Below are positions 26,484-34,854 of a stretch of DNA of 64,000 nucleotides, piece after piece. Below the pieces are notes generated by a model that was not told the origin of the DNA, did not search any database, and worked only from the letters and a program-made list of their open reading frames with translations. The translations under genes and the position numbers were made by a program. This DNA is from Candidatus Bathyanammoxibius amoris. Lineage in GTDB: Bacteria; Planctomycetota; Brocadiia; Brocadiales; Bathyanammoxibiaceae. Position 1 is the stretch's first letter; every line of letters starts with the position of its first letter. Where the stretch lies: positions 124,001 through 188,000 of the forward strand of contig JAMXCW010000003.1 in NCBI GenBank assembly GCA_024451685.1. Direction: 5' to 3'.

Positions 26484-27824
26484 TTAGAGCACATACCTGC
26501 TCAAATCCTCGTCCTGGGTTATAGACTCCAGTTTTTCTTTGACGTATGTCTCGTCAATCTTAACCTCTTTATGGTCCATGTCCGGGGCATCGAATGACAC
26601 CTCCTCGAGCAGCTTTTCCATGACGGTGTGAAGGCGGCGAGCGCCGATGTTCTGCATGCGCATGTTGACCTTGGTCGCTATCTCCGCTATCTCCTGGACG
26701 GCGTCTTCGGTGAAACTCACCTTCACGCCTTCTGTCTCGAGCAGGGCGGTGTACTGCTTCAAAAGGGCGTTCTTCGGCTCTTGAAGGATTCTTATAAAGT
26801 CTTCCTTGCTGAGGGCTTCGAGTTCAACCCTTATGGGGAAGCGGCCCTGGATCTCGGGGATGAGGTCAGAGGGTTTTGATACGTGGAAGGCCCCGGCGGC
26901 GACGAAGAGAATGCGGTCGGTCTGGACCATGCCGTACCGTGTGACCACGGTGGTGCCTTCGATAATCGGCAGTAAATCGCGCTGTACCCCCTCGCGCGAG
27001 ACGTCGGGACCGCGCCCGGCCTCCCTTCCCGCAATCTTGTCAAGCTCGTCAATAAAGATTATCCCTGTGTTTTCCGCCCTCTCCACCGCCTCTCTTGTAG
27101 CGCCTTCCTTGTCTATGGCCTTTTCGGCCTCCTGCTGGATGAGTATATGACGGGCCTCCTTCACGGAGAGTTTCTTTGTATGTGTGCGGGACGGCAGCAT
27201 CCTCTCCAGCATGTTCTGAAAGTCCATGCCCAGTTCCTCTGTGCCAGCTATCATGCCCTGGACCATCATGGGCTTATCCTTTACACTTATCTCTATTGTG
27301 CGGTCCTCAAGTTTGCCGTCGCGCAGCATCTTTCGAAACTTTTCCCGTGTCTCCGCGTGACGGCGTTCTTCTCCGCGCCCTTCCTCCTCTGGCATTTCTC
27401 TCTGAGGCGGCGATGGTAAGAGCAGGTCCAGCAGGCTGTCCTCCGCCCTCTGCTCAGCCACGGGGCGCATCGCTTCTATTTTCTCACCCCTTACCATGTT
27501 GACGGAGATCTCAACCAAATCCTTGACCATAGACTCTACGTCCCTGCCCATGTAGCCAACTTCCGTGAACTTGGAGGCCTCCACCTTCAGGAAGGGTGCC
27601 TTGACCAGGGTGGCCAGTCTACGGGCTATTTCCGTCTTGCCCACGCCGGTAGGCCCTATCATGATAATATTTTTGGGCAGGACTTCTTCCCTCAGCCCGG
27701 GTTCGAGCTGCAGCCTCCTCCAGCGGTTTCTTATGGCGACGGCGACCGCGCGTTTGGCGTCTTTTTGGCCCACTATGTATTTGTCCAGCTTATCTACGGT
27801 CTGGCGGGGGGTGAGCTCCTGCAC
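26484..27824 (-). CDS. hslU: ATP-dependent protease ATPase subunit HslU
   Basis: A 446-residue AAA+ unfoldase of the HslVU protease. Walker A is GPTGVGKT (57-64), and Walker B is [10 protein letters not shown]. The [14 protein letters not shown] pore-loop region, the I-domain (about 110-245, here rich in Glu/Arg), sensor-1/2 and the C-terminal tail LSRYVL that inserts into HslV are all present. The start is a GTG whose G is the last base of the hslV stop codon, so the two genes are translationally coupled. Confidence 0.97.
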   Translation of the reverse strand: MQELTPRQTVDKLDKYIVGQKDAKRAVAVAIRNRWRRLQLEPGLREEVLPKNIIMIGPTGVGKTEIARRLATLVKAPFLKVEASKFTEVGYMGRDVESMVKDLVEISVNMVRGEKIEAMRPVAEQRAEDSLLDLLLPSPPQREMPEEEGRGEERRHAETREKFRKMLRDGKLEDRTIEISVKDKPMMVQGMIAGTEELGMDFQNMLERMLPSRTHTKKLSVKEARHILIQQEAEKAIDKEGATREAVERAENTGIIFIDELDKIAGREAGRGPDVSREGVQRDLLPIIEGTTVVTRYGMVQTDRILFVAAGAFHVSKPSDLIPEIQGRFPIRVELEALSKEDFIRILQEPKNALLKQYTALLETEGVKVSFTEDAVQEIAEIATKVNMRMQNIGARRLHTVMEKLLEEVSFDAPDMDHKEVKIDETYVKEKLESITQDEDLSRYVL

Positions 27825-28354
27825 TACTTTATCTCCTCTATGGCAATATTGCTGTTAGTGAACACGCATATATCCGCTGCCGCTGTAAGGCTTTTTTCGA
27901 CTATCTCCCTGGCGGAGAAGTCGGTGTTTTTGAGAAGTACCTTGGCGGCTGCGGTTGCGTAGGGCCCGCCCGACCCGACGCCTATTATGCCGTCGCTGGG
28001 CTCTATTATGTCGCCGCTGCCGGATAACAGCAGGGTCGTGTTCTTATCTACCACCACCAGGAGCGATTCAAGCCTCCTCAGGATCTTGTCCGTCCGCCAG
28101 TCCTTGGCCAGTTCGTGGGCGCTTTTAAGCACGTTGCCCTGGAACTGCTCAAGCTTTGAATCGAATCGTTCCATAAGCGCGAAGGCGTCTGCTGTGGCAC
28201 CCGCAAAACCCACAATCACCTTGTTGTGGTAGAGCCTGCGTATCTTCTTAGCGTCCTGCTTGAGGATGGTGTTGGCCAGAGATACCTGACCGTCTCCACC
28301 GACGGCTACGGCGCCGTCACGCCTTACGGATAATATCGTCGTTGAGTTTAGCAT
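27824..28354 (-). CDS. hslV: ATP-dependent protease peptidase subunit HslV
   Basis: A 176-residue Ntn-hydrolase. The mature N-terminus is [20 protein letters not shown], with the catalytic Thr at residue 5 after a short MLNS propeptide. K/R residues of the active site and the [11 protein letters not shown] segment are intact. I place the start at ATG 28354, which has GGGAG four bases upstream and gives the normal family length; an upstream in-frame start at 28486 would add 44 residues ahead of the catalytic Thr. It precedes hslU. Confidence 0.96.
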   Translation of the reverse strand: MLNSTTILSVRRDGAVAVGGDGQVSLANTILKQDAKKIRRLYHNKVIVGFAGATADAFALMERFDSKLEQFQGNVLKSAHELAKDWRTDKILRRLESLLVVVDKNTTLLLSGSGDIIEPSDGIIGVGSGGPYATAAAKVLLKNTDFSAREIVEKSLTAAADICVFTNSNIAIEEIK

Positions 28355-28756
28355 GGTGCTCCCAGGTGGTTTCTGTGCGTATAAGTTGTTGTATAGGTGT
28401 TCCTTATAAAGACCTGCCCCGGCACTGCTGACGGCACAGGGTAATAATGTTTCAAGAATACTATAGCCTGCAGGGGCCGAAGACACCGCAACAGAGGTTC
28501 TTCATGCAGTTATTTCATTTATACCCCTCTAGGTGCGTGATTTCAACACAAAACAGTGGATAGTGGCAGGGTTGCGTCTAGAGGGATGCGGTGCCTTTGT
28601 TTTGTGGAGCTTATTGGAGGTGTAGTTGTAAAAGTCGCCTGTTTTTCCAGGAAGGTCTGACGTTGCGGAGGCGGCGTGTTCTTGTTTGCCAAAAAAGGCA
28701 TCAGGCCGAGACCATCAAGCGCTTACAGCCTCAATAAAATGCTGTTGTTGATTTTA
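28355..28756. other. 402-bp stretch upstream of hslV without a recognised gene
   Basis: No convincing coding sequence was seen; a plus-strand frame at 28676-28897 is the reverse of a small lipoprotein gene. One imperfect inverted repeat is visible: CCCTCTAG at 28525-28532 and CTAGAGGG at 28578-28585, separated by 45 bp. The hslVU promoter should lie in the left part. Confidence 0.4.
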
Positions 28757-28915
28757 TCAGGGTTTCTGCCCTTCTTGCTGCTGACTCGTTGGTTTCTCAC
28801 TTTTCTTCGAATCCTTTTTCTTCATATGTTTGTACACAAGTGGCGCGGCACAACCAGAGCCAACCAGTGCTATTCCAAGTACAAATGTGAGATATAAAAG
28901 TGCTTTAGTACTCAT
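28757..28915 (-). CDS. Small lipoprotein-like peptide (52 aa)
   Basis: An ATG at 28915, preceded by AAGGGG with 8-nt spacing, opens a 52-codon frame. The peptide starts MSTKALLYLTFVLGIALVGSGC, which is a lipoprotein signal peptide with a plausible lipobox (VGSGC, Cys at residue 22). A short charged and Gln-rich tail, K/S/E/Q only after residue 30, follows. Small entericidin-like or 'YgdI-like' lipoproteins share such a layout, but I recognise no family. Signal peptide, Shine-Dalgarno and the hydrophilic tail together make it more likely real than chance. Confidence 0.55.
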   Translation of the reverse strand: MSTKALLYLTFVLGIALVGSGCAAPLVYKHMKKKDSKKSEKPTSQQQEGQKP

Positions 28916-29014
28916 ATCTATTTCCCCTTCGTCTCAACTCTAATTTGAGGCCTATGAAAAATGATGTATGCAGTTTGCTTCTCAGTTAGGCGCACCTAAA
29001 AGCACATTCTACTA

Positions 29015-29165
29015 CTACAGGTGAAAAATGACTGGCTTACTGAACTTGTGGATTATCTGTTCTACAGTGTATCTCTTACGACCCATGATACTGCCTCCCT
29101 TCTGTGGCCCAATTTAACTCCAAATACTAACTTTAAAAATGAACCGGTTTAATGGGGGCAGGTCA
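29015..29165 (-). mobile_element. Remnant of the left end of an IS3-family insertion sequence
   Basis: On the minus strand, TGACCTGCCCCCATTAAACC at 29165-29146 resembles IS3-family terminal inverted repeats. It is followed by a leader with AGGGAGGCAGT and an ATG (29086) opening MGRKRYTVEQIIHKF, which matches the usual start of IS3-type OrfA transposases (MxRKRYTxEQII). The frame then leaves the family and stops at 29015, so only about the first 14 codons survive. I found no matching right end, so this is a truncated scar. Confidence 0.55.
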
Positions 29166-29210
29166 GAACCTCCATCGTAGAATCGGGTGTTCCAGAGATT
29201 CTCCGGTTGT

Positions 29211-30743
29211 TTACTCGCTTATAATATCAGTTATACTACCGCCGCCTACACGCTTCAATGCCGGCGGATTCCAGGTTCCATCCAGCACCGCTTGTTTGGG
29301 GGCGTAGAGACGCATGGTCAGGTTCCAAGCGCCCTCCTTGGGTGTGGGAAGCCAGTTTGATTCCTTGTCTTTGCCCGGCGAATCGGCTTGGAAGTACAGG
29401 TCGAGAGAGCCGTCTGCGTTGTACTTAAGCGCGTCGCGGTCGCCTATGGCAAAGCGATTGAGCGGGTTCGCTACTGGAAAACCATCTTTGTCGTACAAGG
29501 TGAGTGACCAGAAGGCCTCGACCGGAGGCAGGTCCTTCTTGTCGAAGTGCAGTATGAATCTGTCCCCGGCGCCGGCGTTACCGTCCATGAGGGGGTAAAC
29601 CGCATCGGCCACCTGGTTGGCGCCCAGGCCAATAAGGGCGACGACCGCCCGCTTCAGATAGTAGATGCCATACGAACCCATGGTATCGGTGCTCATGATC
29701 CAGCCGTTGGCAACTCGCGCGAGTGTCGGGATCTTGGACTGCATCGTCTTCAAGGCGTCGGCAGGAACCTTGGCCAGCGCGTTCTGCACCGTCGGGTCGA
29801 GTTTGTCGAAATCGAAATCCTTGCCCGGGACAAGGCCGATGCGTCTCAGCCGCCAGACCTGGCTGTAGTCAGTGGCATGCGGCGAGTGCAGTTTCATGAG
29901 CCGAGCCGCGTATTCAAAGAACTGCTTGGCGGACATGTTTTGCACCTGTTTCATTGGCGGCGTCTTCATGTCCACGTTGGGGTCGACCACCCCCTTGGCG
30001 GGAGCCGGCGTCTTGCCCCACTGGGAGAGCGGCGTGGCCTTCAGGCCATTCTGGAACTTGTGAACGTTGTCGTAGTCCTTCGGCCCATCGGTCTGGGTGC
30101 GAAGGATCATCCACATATACTTGGTTGTTGCGTCGATGCGGGTGACACCCTCTGGCAGTTCTCCGTCCCAACCCGGTGGCACGTAGGCAAAATGCCCCGC
30201 CTTGGTTCCGGTGGTGCGTTTGCCCGGTGCGGCGGTGACGTCCGTCCACATATCCAGCGCCGGCGCCAGGTAGTAGCGCCCCTGGCTGTCCGGAATGGAG
30301 ACAATCATCGGCTCCTTGGTGAGATCCATCCAGAGAGACGAATACAGCGTGTCGAAATTCGGTCGCACCACTGTCTTGAAGTTCACATCAAGAAACTCAC
30401 GCGCATTAACAAACGTGCCCATCAAGCCGAATATTCCTTTGGGCTCCTCGAAGTTGGTCATCTGCAACCGGGTGACGTCCATCAATACCAGCGGGTACAA
30501 ATAGATGTAGGCCTCAACTCCGACCTCGTAGGCCTCCTGCGCTGACGGTTCCTGCGCAGCGGTAGGCGCTGCAGACAAGCCGGTCGCCCTTGCCTCTACC
30601 GGTGTAACCTTGAGCGCGGAACTGACAGTGGCTTTTTCGGCTTCAGCACTGCCCTGTTGTTGGGCCGTCGAACAACCAATTATGGACAGTACAAACAGCA
30701 TCGTAGCAAGAGCACAAAACCCTAGTGTCATTTTCGTAATCAT
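29211..30743 (-). CDS. DUF1254/DUF1214 lipoprotein
   Basis: A 510-residue exported protein. The signal MITKMTLGFCALATMLFVLSIIGC has a lipobox (SIIGC, Cys at residue 24), followed by an Ala/Thr/Glu-rich linker. A DUF1254 domain (about 80-220, VGVEAYIYLYPLVLMDVTRLQ and PNFDTLYSSLWMDLTKEP) and a C-terminal DUF1214 domain (about 370-500, PPVEAFWSLTLYDKDGF and YFQADSPGKDKESNWLPTP) follow. Function of the family is unsettled. The ATG at 30743 follows (AGG)7 as ribosome-binding site; starting further upstream would translate that tract as poly-Glu. It is 76 bp downstream of a barrel protein with which such genes are often paired. Confidence 0.88.
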   Translation of the reverse strand: MITKMTLGFCALATMLFVLSIIGCSTAQQQGSAEAEKATVSSALKVTPVEARATGLSAAPTAAQEPSAQEAYEVGVEAYIYLYPLVLMDVTRLQMTNFEEPKGIFGLMGTFVNAREFLDVNFKTVVRPNFDTLYSSLWMDLTKEPMIVSIPDSQGRYYLAPALDMWTDVTAAPGKRTTGTKAGHFAYVPPGWDGELPEGVTRIDATTKYMWMILRTQTDGPKDYDNVHKFQNGLKATPLSQWGKTPAPAKGVVDPNVDMKTPPMKQVQNMSAKQFFEYAARLMKLHSPHATDYSQVWRLRRIGLVPGKDFDFDKLDPTVQNALAKVPADALKTMQSKIPTLARVANGWIMSTDTMGSYGIYYLKRAVVALIGLGANQVADAVYPLMDGNAGAGDRFILHFDKKDLPPVEAFWSLTLYDKDGFPVANPLNRFAIGDRDALKYNADGSLDLYFQADSPGKDKESNWLPTPKEGAWNLTMRLYAPKQAVLDGTWNPPALKRVGGGSITDIISE

Positions 30744-30745
30744 TT

Positions 30746-30766
30746 CCTCCTCCTCCTCCTCCTCCT
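30746..30766 (-). repeat. (AGG)7 microsatellite acting as Shine-Dalgarno of the DUF1254 gene
   Basis: Seven tandem CCT triplets on the plus strand read AGG x7 in the mRNA, ending 2 nt before the ATG. Every unit can pair with anti-Shine-Dalgarno sequence, so the optimal spacing unit is 1-2 repeats upstream. Copy-number changes would alter spacing without affecting the protein. Confidence 0.6.
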
Positions 30767-30819
30767 TGTCTCCCACTAATCAACGGCCCAGCATCGTAAG
30801 CGAGTACCCAACCGTTTAC

Positions 30820-31812
30820 CTAAAACCACTTCGTAAACGTTAAGAGACCGAGCTCCGCCTCGGGGCGGCCTGTGTTGTCAATGTCCTGCATGTAGGTCAG
30901 TCCTACGTTTAGCTTCCATTTAGGGATTGTATAACTGATCTGGCCGCCAATGCCGTGAGCCTGGGTCTTTGGGCTATCGAGTATCAAGTCCGAGCCGCTA
31001 TCATCCTGAACTTGCCACATGCTGTATCCCCTAAGACCTACTTCGAATACACCATTGAAGATCTTACTGACACCGTACTCTAAGGTGACATAGTCTCCCA
31101 CCGTGACATCTTCGTCTATTTTCTCGTGGTTAAGCTCATAAGTCCCAAGAACCTGGAGTCCCAGTGACTTCTCCTCATCTAAATAGCCGATACCACCTAC
31201 CTGGAACTGATGTTCAAAGAACCCTAATCCGGTATTGTCTATGTCGCTGCTATTGTGCTTTCCCGTAGGTGCATAAAAGCCATAGAGCGCCATCAGATCA
31301 AATCTTGGCCAGTGCCATCCGGCCAGAAACGGCGCGAAAAACACATCGCCAAGGTTAAATTGGCTATCGTCCAGCTCAAATTCCCTGCTTACGCTCCGTT
31401 CACTTCTCACCCCTTCAACCTTAAGGCTCCCTTCTAAATCCGTATCCACATACGTGAGGGGAAGCATGAAGGCGATTCCATAGTCCGCCTGTAGGAGTTT
31501 CAGGGGCGTTATCCAAATGCCTGTCGGAGCGACTACAATCGTATCGTGATCCACATCTACACCAGCCGACACGTTTAGTTCCACGGGAGGCTCAACGCCT
31601 GGAATAGTCAAGACCTTAGACGCCTTGCCAGACTCGTCGATGTGATAGTCGAAGTTGAATTGCAGGTAATAAGGCCCCGGCGGAGGGATGGCCACAAAGC
31701 GAATAGGAAAGATTCCGGGGAGGTAGTGGGCTGGTTCGCCCGCGCTTACTTCCCGGCAAGCGAATAGGACACTGGCCAGAACCCCAAACACTAGGATGCT
31801 CTTCCACTTCAC
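30820..31812 (-). CDS. Outer-membrane beta-barrel transporter (SphA / 'MetA-pathway of phenol degradation' type)
   Basis: A 330-residue exported protein starting at GTG 31812. A signal peptide (MKWKSILVFGVLASVLFACREVSAG) is followed by alternating amphipathic strands with aromatic girdles (GPYYLQFNFDYHID, GIAFMLPLTYVDTD, FDLMALYGFYAPTGK, WKLNVGLTYMQDI). The last residues, LLTFTKWF, fit a BAM-recognised C-terminal beta-signal with terminal Phe. This matches the PF13557-type outer-membrane family, often seen next to DUF1254/1214 genes and in aromatic-compound loci. Transport is inferred only. Its GTG lies 4 bp after the stop of a frameshifted gene remnant. Confidence 0.75.
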   Translation of the reverse strand: MKWKSILVFGVLASVLFACREVSAGEPAHYLPGIFPIRFVAIPPPGPYYLQFNFDYHIDESGKASKVLTIPGVEPPVELNVSAGVDVDHDTIVVAPTGIWITPLKLLQADYGIAFMLPLTYVDTDLEGSLKVEGVRSERSVSREFELDDSQFNLGDVFFAPFLAGWHWPRFDLMALYGFYAPTGKHNSSDIDNTGLGFFEHQFQVGGIGYLDEEKSLGLQVLGTYELNHEKIDEDVTVGDYVTLEYGVSKIFNGVFEVGLRGYSMWQVQDDSGSDLILDSPKTQAHGIGGQISYTIPKWKLNVGLTYMQDIDNTGRPEAELGLLTFTKWF

Positions 31813-31816
31813 CTTG

Positions 31817-32012
31817 TCACCCCTTTAAGACACCCATACCGCAGGGATGGACGCAGGCCCTTGAGCAGACGTTGGGAAGCACGTTGGCGAGGCGGTTTAT
31901 CTTCCAGGCACCGTAAAAAACCCCCTCAACGAGCAGACGCACGTATTTTGGCACGTCTGTTTTTAGTAGGACAGGCCCATTGACAAGGTGCCATTGTCTC
32001 TTGATTGGGCAT
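31817..32012 (-). pseudogene. Frameshifted, truncated GltD-like Fe-S domain (dihydropyrimidine dehydrogenase domain II type)
   Basis: On the minus strand a frame begins at ATG 32012 behind AAGGAGG and encodes MPNQETMAPCQWACPTK. At a run of five A it must slip one base to continue as TDVPKYVRLLVEGVFYGAW, then KINRLANVLPNVCSRACVHPC, then a stop. The restored 64 residues match the Fe-S-cluster-binding N-terminal domain of GltD-type oxidoreductases, including four Cys (PCxxACP; VCxRxCxHPC). The following FAD domain is missing, so the fragment is broken twice: by a +1 shift and by loss of the rest. The stop lies 4 bp before the barrel gene's GTG. Confidence 0.65.
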
Positions 32013-32110
32013 GGCCACGCCCTCCTTACTTTATAAGAAGTTTACCACCTTATTGCGATAAATCAACGCGGAAGGAGGGATTAAATCCAGTTTATCCTTT
32101 AAAATGGAAG

Positions 32111-32127
32111 TAAGTTATAACAACTTA
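32111..32127. promoter_or_regulatory. Palindrome TAAGTT-ATAAC-AACTTA (possible operator)
   Basis: A 6-5-6 perfect dyad with the same outer arms as the 20-bp palindrome in the folD leader (5019-5038). It lies upstream of the minus-strand Fe-S remnant and barrel gene. A shared regulator is possible but two occurrences are weak evidence. Confidence 0.3.
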
Positions 32128-32246
32128 ATATGTAACACCTTAGGAGGATTTACCTGTAGCACAGCGCCCCTGCAGTTCCAGGCAATCTTCAAAAATTATT
32201 TTCTCAAGCACTATGAGTACGTTAATTTGATAAGCGGGAAAATTTT

Positions 32247-32663
32247 TTACCCGCCGATGGCCTTTATGATTACCCTCTTTTTCCTCCGCCCGTCGAACTC
32301 CGCGTAATATATCTGCTGCCATGTGCCCAGGTCCAGTTTACCCCCGGTAATGGGCACGATGACCTGGTGGTGCATTAACAGGCTCTTAAGGTGGGCGTCA
32401 CCGTTGTCCTCGCCCGTCCTGTGGTGTCTGTAGTCCTTTCCGTATGGCGCCAGTCCTTCAAGCCACTCGTCTATATCCTGTATCAACCCCTCTTCCGCGT
32501 CATTTACGTAAACGGCCGCGGTTATGTGCATCGCCGATACCAGTACAAAACCTTCGTTTATTCCACTTTTTCTGACTGCCTCCGATACCTTGTCCGTTAT
32601 GTTCAGGTATTGTCTTCTTGAATCCGTGTTGAACCACAGGTACTCTGTATGTGATTTCATCAT
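32247..32663 (-). CDS. YjbQ family protein (UPF0047, secondary thiamine-phosphate synthase type)
   Basis: A 138-residue protein of the YjbQ/UPF0047 fold. Conserved motifs are [12 protein letters not shown] (near 47), the [26 protein letters not shown] run with clustered His/Asp, and [23 protein letters not shown] near the end. Members complement thiamine-phosphate synthase mutants when overexpressed in E. coli, but their real role is uncertain. Start ATG 32663 has GGAGG upstream; a second ATG follows immediately. It is transcribed away from the glycosylglycerate operon. Confidence 0.88.
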   Translation of the reverse strand: MMKSHTEYLWFNTDSRRQYLNITDKVSEAVRKSGINEGFVLVSAMHITAAVYVNDAEEGLIQDIDEWLEGLAPYGKDYRHHRTGEDNGDAHLKSLLMHHQVIVPITGGKLDLGTWQQIYYAEFDGRRKKRVIIKAIGG

Positions 32664-32746
32664 CCTGAGACCTCCACTGTATCACGTTTCTAAAAATTTC
32701 CGTGCATACTATGTGTCTGCCGGGAGGGGGCAAGACCCCTTTTGTA

Positions 32747-32774
32747 TTGACCCCCGGACCACAGGGCTTATAAT
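32747..32774 (+). promoter_or_regulatory. Promoter of the glycosylglycerate operon
   Basis: TTGACC (32747-32752) and a perfect TATAAT (32769-32774) are separated by 16 bp. Predicted transcription start is near 32781, leaving a ~23-nt leader before the first ATG at 32804. No clear Shine-Dalgarno precedes that ATG. Confidence 0.6.
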
Positions 32775-32803
32775 AACTACAAATTTATTTTAAGTATAGA
32801 ATA

Positions 32804-33616
32804 ATGCACGTGCAACGGCGTTATATTGTATTTTCAGACCTGGACGGTACGTTACTGAGCCACGACACCTATTCCTGGGAGGGCGCGAGACCTGCTCTGG
32901 AGGTTCTCAAGAGGGGGGACATACCCCTCGTCCTGTGTTCAAGCAAGACAAAGGCCGAGATAGAGGTATGGCGGAGGAGGCTTGGGAACGAGCACCCTTT
33001 TATTTCGGAGAACGGAGGGGCTATATTTATACCCGTAGGCTACAGGGGTTTTCAGTTCAAGTTTGACGCGGTTCAGGATGGTTACTGGGTTCTTACTCTG
33101 GGCACAGACTACCCGACCCTTGTAAGAGCGCTTGGGGAAATCAGGGCAAGGACCGGCCTCAATATCAGGGGTTTTTCGGACATGCGTGAGGAGGAAGTGG
33201 CGGAGGCAACCGGTCTTGGGCCTGAGGACGTCAGGCTTGCCAGAAAGCGCCAATATGATGAGCCCTTCATCGTGGAAGGAGGCGTTACCGGGCTCAGGGA
33301 GGCGGTAAAGGACCTGGGACTTACGTGCACGGAAGGTGGAAGGTTCTTTCATCTCTCGGGTAACGCAGACAAGGGAGTGGCCACGACGAGGCTGACCGAG
33401 ATTTACAGGGAAAACTGTAGTGGTGTCCAGGTTGTCGCCATCGGCATAGGTGACAGTCTGAACGACCTGCCGATGCTGGAGGCGGTCGATATACCCGTTC
33501 TTGTTAAAAGGCCTGACGGTGGATACGACGAGAGGGTGAACGTTGAGGGCCTTATCCGTGCGGAGGCGGCAGGGCCGAAGGGCTGGAATGATGCGTTGCT
33601 TAAACTGGTAGCTTAG
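32804..33616 (+). CDS. mpgP: Mannosyl-/glucosyl-3-phosphoglycerate phosphatase (HAD family)
   Basis: A 270-residue HAD phosphatase of the MPGP subfamily (Cof-type cap). Motif I is FSDLDGT with nucleophile D12 and D14, motif II is VLCSSKTKAEI, and the acidic motif is GIGDSLNDLPML. HPFISENGGAIFIP is typical of MpgP and of the related GpgP activity. It removes phosphate from mannosyl- or glucosyl-3-phosphoglycerate to yield the compatible solute mannosyl- or glucosylglycerate. The adjacent synthase is GpgS-like, so glucosylglycerate is the likelier product. First gene of a nine-gene operon; 29 bp to the next. Confidence 0.85.
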   Translation: MHVQRRYIVFSDLDGTLLSHDTYSWEGARPALEVLKRGDIPLVLCSSKTKAEIEVWRRRLGNEHPFISENGGAIFIPVGYRGFQFKFDAVQDGYWVLTLGTDYPTLVRALGEIRARTGLNIRGFSDMREEEVAEATGLGPEDVRLARKRQYDEPFIVEGGVTGLREAVKDLGLTCTEGGRFFHLSGNADKGVATTRLTEIYRENCSGVQVVAIGIGDSLNDLPMLEAVDIPVLVKRPDGGYDERVNVEGLIRAEAAGPKGWNDALLKLVA

Positions 33617-33645
33617 AAACCTCTGTTGCGTGGGGAGATATAAAT

Positions 33646-34854
33646 ATGGGTGACTTTTGCCAGTCGGGCGATATTACCACACTACACCTTATCGGTGGCG
33701 GGCAGTTGGACAGGCTGGAGGATGATTTATTACGTTATTCCAGGACAAGGCCTATTGCTCTGGTCCTTCCCACAATTTATTCTGAGCTGGAAGGCAAAGC
33801 GCTGCCGCACATCGTGCAGGAGATTGCCAAGGTCAAGTATATTGACCAAGTTATAGTAGCACTCGGCAGATTCTCGGAGGAGCAGTTCGAACACGCCCAG
33901 AAATTCTTTTCCCCATTGACGCAGGACGTAAAGCTCATATGGAACGATGGCGAGCGGATAAAGAAACTGTATTATCTCCTGGACAGTGAGGGTGTTTCGG
34001 CTGGAGCGGATGGTAAAGGCAGGTCTGCGTGGCTGGCTTATGGATATATACTGGCGAAGGACAGGGCCAGGGTCATTGTACTCCATGATTGCGACATCCT
34101 CACCTACAACAGGGAGTTCCTGGCGAGACTGTGCTATCCGGTCGCGAACCCGCACCTGGACTTCGAGTTTTGCAAGGGTTACTACATGCGTGTAACAGAC
34201 CGCATGTACGGGCGGACTACCAGGCTCTTCGTCTTTCCCCTTGTTGAAGCCCTTACCCGCGTCCTGGGAAAACTTGATTATCTGGAATATCTCAGCAGCT
34301 TCAGGTATCCGCTGGCAGGAGAATTTTCCATGGTCGCCGACCTCGCGCGAATAAACCGGATACCGGGGGACTGGGGCCTTGAGATAGGCGTTCTGTCGGA
34401 GATATACAATAACTGTTCAAAGAGGCGTATATGTCAGGTAGAAGTGTGCGAGACCTATGAGCACAAGCATCAGGCCCTTTCCTCGGAAGACCCCAGTACG
34501 GGGCTTATGAGGATGGCCATAGACATCTCCAAGTGTCTTTTCAGGACGTTGGCCGGCGCAGGCGTAGAATTTCCGGAAGGGTTCTTCAAGGCGCTGAAGG
34601 CCTCCTATTTTGCGACGGCCCACAGGTATATTGATAAGTACAACCACGATGCCATCATAAACGGACTGTACTTTGACCGCCATCAGGAGGCAAAGGCCGT
34701 AGAGGCGTTCATAAACGGCTTGACCATTGCCGGGGAGCGCTTCAAGGAGGACCCCACGGGGATGCCGCTTATACCCAACTGGAACAGGATTACGTCTGCG
34801 GTACCCAATTTCTTTGACCTCCTTGAAGAGGCTGTGGATGCCGACAATAAGTGA
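33646..34854 (+). CDS. gpgS: Glucosyl-3-phosphoglycerate synthase-like glycosyltransferase (GT81 type)
   Basis: A 402-residue nucleotide-sugar glycosyltransferase. The N-terminus RPIALVLPTIYSELEGKALPHIVQEI, the acceptor/donor-site region and the metal-binding VIVLHDCDILTYN (a D-C-D version of DxD) match GpgS-type synthases of cyanobacteria and other bacteria, which condense NDP-glucose with 3-phosphoglycerate. FSMVADLARINRIPGDWGLEIGVLSEIYN is also typical. A mannosyl-3-phosphoglycerate synthase cannot be wholly excluded. The product would be dephosphorylated by the HAD enzyme encoded just upstream. The glycerate kinase gene starts inside its last codons. Confidence 0.8.
   Translation: MGDFCQSGDITTLHLIGGGQLDRLEDDLLRYSRTRPIALVLPTIYSELEGKALPHIVQEIAKVKYIDQVIVALGRFSEEQFEHAQKFFSPLTQDVKLIWNDGERIKKLYYLLDSEGVSAGADGKGRSAWLAYGYILAKDRARVIVLHDCDILTYNREFLARLCYPVANPHLDFEFCKGYYMRVTDRMYGRTTRLFVFPLVEALTRVLGKLDYLEYLSSFRYPLAGEFSMVADLARINRIPGDWGLEIGVLSEIYNNCSKRRICQVEVCETYEHKHQALSSEDPSTGLMRMAIDISKCLFRTLAGAGVEFPEGFFKALKASYFATAHRYIDKYNHDAIINGLYFDRHQEAKAVEAFINGLTIAGERFKEDPTGMPLIPNWNRITSAVPNFFDLLEEAVDADNK

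Larger units (their letters stand above)
31813..32246. other. 434-bp region between the barrel gene and yjbQ
   Basis: It contains the Fe-S domain remnant (31817-32012) and, upstream of that, an A/T-rich segment with the palindrome at 32111-32127. Nothing else is recognised. Confidence 0.5.

Noticed and set aside
28676-28897. Plus-strand hydrophobic 73-residue frame as a small membrane protein.
   Set aside because: It is the reverse of a better-supported minus-strand lipoprotein frame with a Shine-Dalgarno and lipobox.
31950-31975. Programmed -1/+1 frameshift signal in the Fe-S remnant.
   Set aside because: There is no downstream pseudoknot or convincing slippery heptamer, and the rest of the oxidoreductase is missing, so decay is simpler.
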